Source: Patiriisocius sp047731265 (GTDB taxonomy: Bacteria; Bacteroidota; Bacteroidia; Flavobacteriales; Flavobacteriaceae). From it: 64,000 nt of DNA. Positions 61,337 to 64,000 of the stretch are shown one piece after another. The stretch covers positions 1,178,001 through 1,242,000 of the forward strand of contig NZ_CP159835.1 in assembly GCF_047731265.1 (NCBI RefSeq), read 5' to 3'. The translations under genes were made by a program, and so were the position numbers. How positions within the stretch are numbered: position 1 is the stretch's first letter; each line of letters starts with the position of its first letter. A model generated the notes under the pieces. It did not search any database. It was given only the letters and a program-made list of their open reading frames with translations, and was not told the origin of the DNA.

Positions 61337-61852
61337 TTATTCAATTAAAGAACGTTTTTCAATTAAGCCTTTAATCTTATAAAATTGAAGACTGCCTTCA
61401 TAGACAAGGCTAACAATAGCTTCACTGTCTTTTAAATCGAAAGGGTTCTTTTTACTAACATAGAATCCCTTTTTCAAAGATGGTAATAAACTATCACGTT
61501 TAGAAATATATATAGAATCACTCGTAAAACTTCCCATAAACCGATCTGTGCCGTCAGAATAATGAACTCTAAATGGAGCAGTTTTTTGAACTTGTGCTAC
61601 TTTTTGATCGTAAAATACTTGTTGAAAATAAACTTTGGTAGTTAGGCTTCTTAAAGAAGCTAATTTAAAATAGAGATCAGTTCCTTTTTGTTCGCCTTGT
61701 TCGTTTTTATTCCATTTTTGAGAATATGTATCAGTAATTGAAAATGGAGGCTTCTTAGAAAGCTTATACTTTGGTGTTTTTAATTGAGAACCAGCACAGC
61801 CTAAAAGAAAACATCCTGAGATTATAGAAATAAGTAGCACGCGGAGTTTCAT
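61337..61852 (-). CDS. small lipoprotein (paralogue A)
   Basis: This 171-residue protein has a lipoprotein signal (SGCFLLGC, Cys near residue 19). The mature part is beta-rich. It shares the layout and the motif PPFSITDTYSQKW with the next gene's PPFSVSKAFFQKW, followed by similar YFQQVFYD/IYFKGMVAE and DSEAIVSLVYEG/ENEAVVSYVKEG stretches, so the two are paralogues. No known family is recognised. The 61-base gap to its neighbour suggests tandem duplication. Confidence 0.75.
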   Translation of the reverse strand: MKLRVLLISIISGCFLLGCAGSQLKTPKYKLSKKPPFSITDTYSQKWNKNEQGEQKGTDLYFKLASLRSLTTKVYFQQVFYDQKVAQVQKTAPFRVHYSDGTDRFMGSFTSDSIYISKRDSLLPSLKKGFYVSKKNPFDLKDSEAIVSLVYEGSLQFYKIKGLIEKRSLIE

Positions 61853-61913
61853 AAAATAAGGCTATTATTGAATATTAAAATTACGATATATTTATAACGT
61901 TTTCATATGTATT

Positions 61914-62423
61914 TCAATCTTTTTTCTGCTCAGGGTAAGCAATCATAGGCTTTTCAGCAATGTTCAAAACCTTCGCGTAATATAAATCACCCTCTTTTAC
62001 GTAACTAACGACCGCTTCGTTCTCTTCTAACATAAAAGGAAATCTAGTAGTTGGAGTGTTTACCGCTTCTTTAATTGGATCATTATCCATTATAATATCA
62101 GGTCGTCGTTGATTTCTGTAATGAGCGGTATAGGTTGTTTGTGGAAGGTTTAAAACGATAGCTTCTGCAACCATACCTTTAAAGTAGATTTTTTTAATAG
62201 TAATCGTTTTGGGTAATGCATTAAATGTTATTTGTAGATTAATACCGCTTCCACTGCTTTGGACACCGCCTCCCCATTTTTGAAAGAAAGCTTTGGAAAC
62301 CGAAAAGGGTGGATTTTGTGTTATTTTCACGGCTTCTGTTTTTTTCTTGGCCCCTCCACAACTTAAAAGCAATGCAATACAAAGTAAGGATAAGGCCAAA
62401 TAGAGTCGTTTTTTTGAATACAT
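61914..62423 (-). CDS. small lipoprotein (paralogue B)
   Basis: This 169-residue protein has a lipoprotein signal (LCIALLLSC). It is a paralogue of the neighbouring 171-residue lipoprotein: PPFSVSKAFFQKWGGG, IKKIYFKGMVAEAIV and ENEAVVSYVKEGDLYYAKV align with PPFSITDTYSQKWNKN, the YFQQVFYDQKVAQV segment, and DSEAIVSLVYEGSLQFYKI. No catalytic motif is seen. It may be an outer membrane lipoprotein. The next gene on this strand encodes a small beta-barrel protein 7 bases away. Confidence 0.75.
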   Translation of the reverse strand: MYSKKRLYLALSLLCIALLLSCGGAKKKTEAVKITQNPPFSVSKAFFQKWGGGVQSSGSGINLQITFNALPKTITIKKIYFKGMVAEAIVLNLPQTTYTAHYRNQRRPDIIMDNDPIKEAVNTPTTRFPFMLEENEAVVSYVKEGDLYYAKVLNIAEKPMIAYPEQKKD

Positions 62424-62430
62424 AGCTTGG

Positions 62431-62964
62431 TTAAAGTTTGAATACGATTCCTAAAAATACTGCAATTCCATCTGCGGCATTGACGGCTAGTGTTTTGTTT
62501 CTTGTATTAAAATACGGGAAAAAGAACTTTACGTTTAATTTATCATTCAGGATATAATGAGCTCCTGGTCCTACGCTGTATACTCGCAACGCATTTCCGT
62601 TTGTGCCTCCTCGTGAATCATCATCTAAACCAAAACCATAGCCAGCGTGACCGTAAACATTCCATTTTGCCTTGTTAATGAAGTAGTACTGTAATGAGGG
62701 TACAAAGCCATAACTTTTTATAGTGACATTGCTATCATTTTGTAGGGCACTATTATCTGAGGTAAAAAAGGATCCTCCTAAAGAAACCTTTTCTGAGACA
62801 AAAAACTCCATTCCAGCGAGCCCTAGGAAACCAAAATCATCTTGCCCATCCGTTTGAGTGGGATAGGGTGAAGCAGAGATAGAAATATTCCAGTCCCCTT
62901 TTTCGTTTTGACCTATTGTGAGTAATGTTACCAGTAAGAATAACGGGAGAAGTTTGAACTTCAT
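62431..62964 (-). CDS. small outer membrane beta-barrel protein
   Basis: This 177-residue protein has a signal peptide (residues 1-18, ending TIG-Q) and an 8-strand-like barrel: LAGMEFFVSEKVSLGGSFF, SYGFVPSLQYYFI, WNVYGHAGYGFGL and LNVKFFFPYFNTR. It ends ...GIVFKL. It looks like OmpX/OmpA-type small barrels of Bacteroidetes. It precedes the two lipoproteins on the same strand, so a three-gene unit is likely. Confidence 0.75.
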   Translation of the reverse strand: MKFKLLPLFLLVTLLTIGQNEKGDWNISISASPYPTQTDGQDDFGFLGLAGMEFFVSEKVSLGGSFFTSDNSALQNDSNVTIKSYGFVPSLQYYFINKAKWNVYGHAGYGFGLDDDSRGGTNGNALRVYSVGPGAHYILNDKLNVKFFFPYFNTRNKTLAVNAADGIAVFLGIVFKL

Positions 62965-63037
62965 GATTCAGATTTTTACAAATTATTTCACAAAGTTACC
63001 AAAGATTACAACGTTTGTGAAGGGATCATAAAAGAAA

Positions 63038-63070
63038 AAACCCCTCAGATCACCAAGATCCGAAGGGTTT
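63038..63070 (-). terminator. intrinsic terminator after atpG
   Basis: The stem (63038-63051 with 63057-63070) has about 12 pairs with internal mismatches around a 5-base loop. On the minus strand a T-rich run follows the stem, so it ends the atp transcript before the beta-barrel gene. Confidence 0.8.
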
Positions 63071-63143
63071 AAATATTCTGAATTAATAAGGGTAACTGAG
63101 TTATTTTAATAAAGCGGCACCCTTTTTTAAAATTATATTGAAG

Positions 63144-64000
63144 CTATCCTGCTAAGGCTTCTGCACCACCAACGATTTCTAAAATTTCGTTTGTAATAGA
63201 GGCTTGACGTGCTTTGTTGTATTGTAGTTTAAGTGCGTCACGCATCTCGGTTGCATTGTCTGTTGCTTTGTGCATGGCAGTCATACGCGCTCCGTGCTCA
63301 CTTGCAACACTGTCTCTAATACCTTTAAACAATTGTGTTTTAAGACTTTTAGGGATTAATCCTTCAACTATCGTTTCTTTTGAAGGTTCAAAAATATAGT
63401 CTGCTGTGTTTGTTGTTTCGGTTGCAGCAGGAGGTAAAATTGGCAAAAACTGCTCAGTCATTACAATTTGCGTTGCTGCATTCTTGAAATTATTGTAGAC
63501 CAAAACAATTTTATCATATGCTCCGGCAGTAAATTGCTCCATTAACATTTCAGCAATAGCGGACGAAGCATCAAAGGTAAGATCATCAAATATTGCAGCA
63601 TGGTGTGCTACAATAGTGCCATCCTTTTTAAGGATATCATTTCCTTTTTTTCCGATAGTAACAAAATCAACTTGCTTTCCAGCATAGGTTTCATTTGCAA
63701 GTACTTTAGATGCTTTAATAATATTACTATTAAAAGCTCCTGCAAGACCTCTATTTGAAGTAATGGCTACTACTAGTACTTTACGCACTTCACGCTGCTC
63801 GCTGAAACTACTTCCAGAATCTGCATCCAATGTTGCACTTAAGTTTTGTAATAACTCGGTCAATTTTTCAGAATAAGGTCGCATTGCCGTAATCGCATCT
63901 TGCGCTTTTTTCAACTTAGCAGCAGACACCATTTTCATGGCACTCGTAATTTGCATCGTTGAACTAACGGATGATATTCTGTTTCTAATTTCCTTTAAGT
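63144..64000 (-). CDS. atpG: F1F0 ATP synthase gamma subunit (5' end cut by window edge)
   Basis: The minus strand is open from the right edge to 63144 (stop). Reading in from the edge gives LKEIRNRISSVSSTMQITSAMKMVSAAKLKKAQDA, the standard N-terminus of atpG minus about three residues. The internal Met at 63956 is therefore not the start. The gamma subunit is the rotating central stalk. RKVLVVAITSNRGLAGAFN and the C-terminal RQASITNEILEIVGGAEAL coiled-coil are conserved. The rest of the atp operon should lie beyond the window. A terminator follows. Confidence 0.97.
   Translation of the reverse strand, partial: LKEIRNRISSVSSTMQITSAMKMVSAAKLKKAQDAITAMRPYSEKLTELLQNLSATLDADSGSSFSEQREVRKVLVVAITSNRGLAGAFNSNIIKASKVLANETYAGKQVDFVTIGKKGNDILKKDGTIVAHHAAIFDDLTFDASSAIAEMLMEQFTAGAYDKIVLVYNNFKNAATQIVMTEQFLPILPPAATETTNTADYIFEPSKETIVEGLIPKSLKTQLFKGIRDSVASEHGARMTAMHKATDNATEMRDALKLQYNKARQASITNEILEIVGGAEALAG

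Noticed and set aside
1..64000. CRISPR arrays, tRNA or rRNA genes, insertion sequences, prophage
   Set aside because: No regularly spaced direct repeats, cloverleaf-like sequences, transposase or integrase motifs were seen by reading. A tRNA or covariance scan was not possible here.

Overview
The window is a stretch of chromosome from a low-GC member of the Bacteroidetes, almost certainly family Flavobacteriaceae and probably marine. This rests on the gene content (DUF4175-ybeY, DUF4837, DUF4292, PorT-like beta-barrels, an HU/SPOR fusion, alkB), on AT-rich intergenic DNA, on scarce Shine-Dalgarno sequences, and on repeated copies of the Bacteroidetes -7 promoter element TAnnTTTG just upstream of start codons. 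I see no rRNA, tRNA, CRISPR array, insertion sequence or prophage.

Region 1 (1-20.6 kb) is ordinary core genome: an SPFH protein (cut by the left edge), gltX, alkB, the DUF4175 protein with a Gly-Glu repeat, ybeY, mnmG, a methyltransferase, holB, pgk, a LysM lytic transglycosylase, a DUF4837 lipoprotein, tatA, an M23 peptidase, a GH3-like protein and a large Bacteroidetes protein with a nucleoside-phosphorylase-like C-terminus. Two near-perfect parS-like palindromes flank mnmG and a weaker third one lies 4.4 kb further on, so the region may be a ParB-bound, origin-proximal domain.

Region 2 (20.9-46.4 kb) is a Wzx/Wzy-type exopolysaccharide or capsule locus, entirely on the + strand. It carries precursor genes (rfbD, wecB, wecC, ugd, a UDP-glucuronate decarboxylase), a Wzz-like protein, a flippase, four Wzy/WaaL-like membrane proteins, few glycosyltransferases (GT4, WecG-type, GT2), a WbaP/WcaJ-like initiating transferase, and many acyl-modifying enzymes (MBOAT, OafA-type, hexapeptide, two SGNH esterase-like proteins). 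Its most interesting part is 25.2-30.8 kb: a tightly packed set of a heparinase-I/glucuronan-lyase-like lyase, an AlgI-like MBOAT, an AlgJ-like SGNH protein, a D-glucuronyl C5-epimerase-like lipoprotein with an added C-terminal domain, and a small lipoprotein. In layout this resembles the alginate algL-algI-algJ-algG machinery, but the lyase and epimerase come from heparosan/glucuronan-type families. Ugd and WecBC would supply the uronic and aminouronic acid precursors. A decayed asparagine-synthase remnant at 39.35-39.53 kb marks a recombination scar inside the locus.

Region 3 (46.4-64 kb) returns to core genes: recA, an ECF sigma factor with a TM/beta-barrel partner, plsC, trpS, dprA, an HU-SPOR protein, an acyl-CoA thioesterase, a minus-strand envelope operon (flippase, dut, sugar nucleotidyltransferase, TPR, DUF4292, EnvC-like), two paralogous lipoproteins, a small beta-barrel protein and atpG (cut by the right edge).
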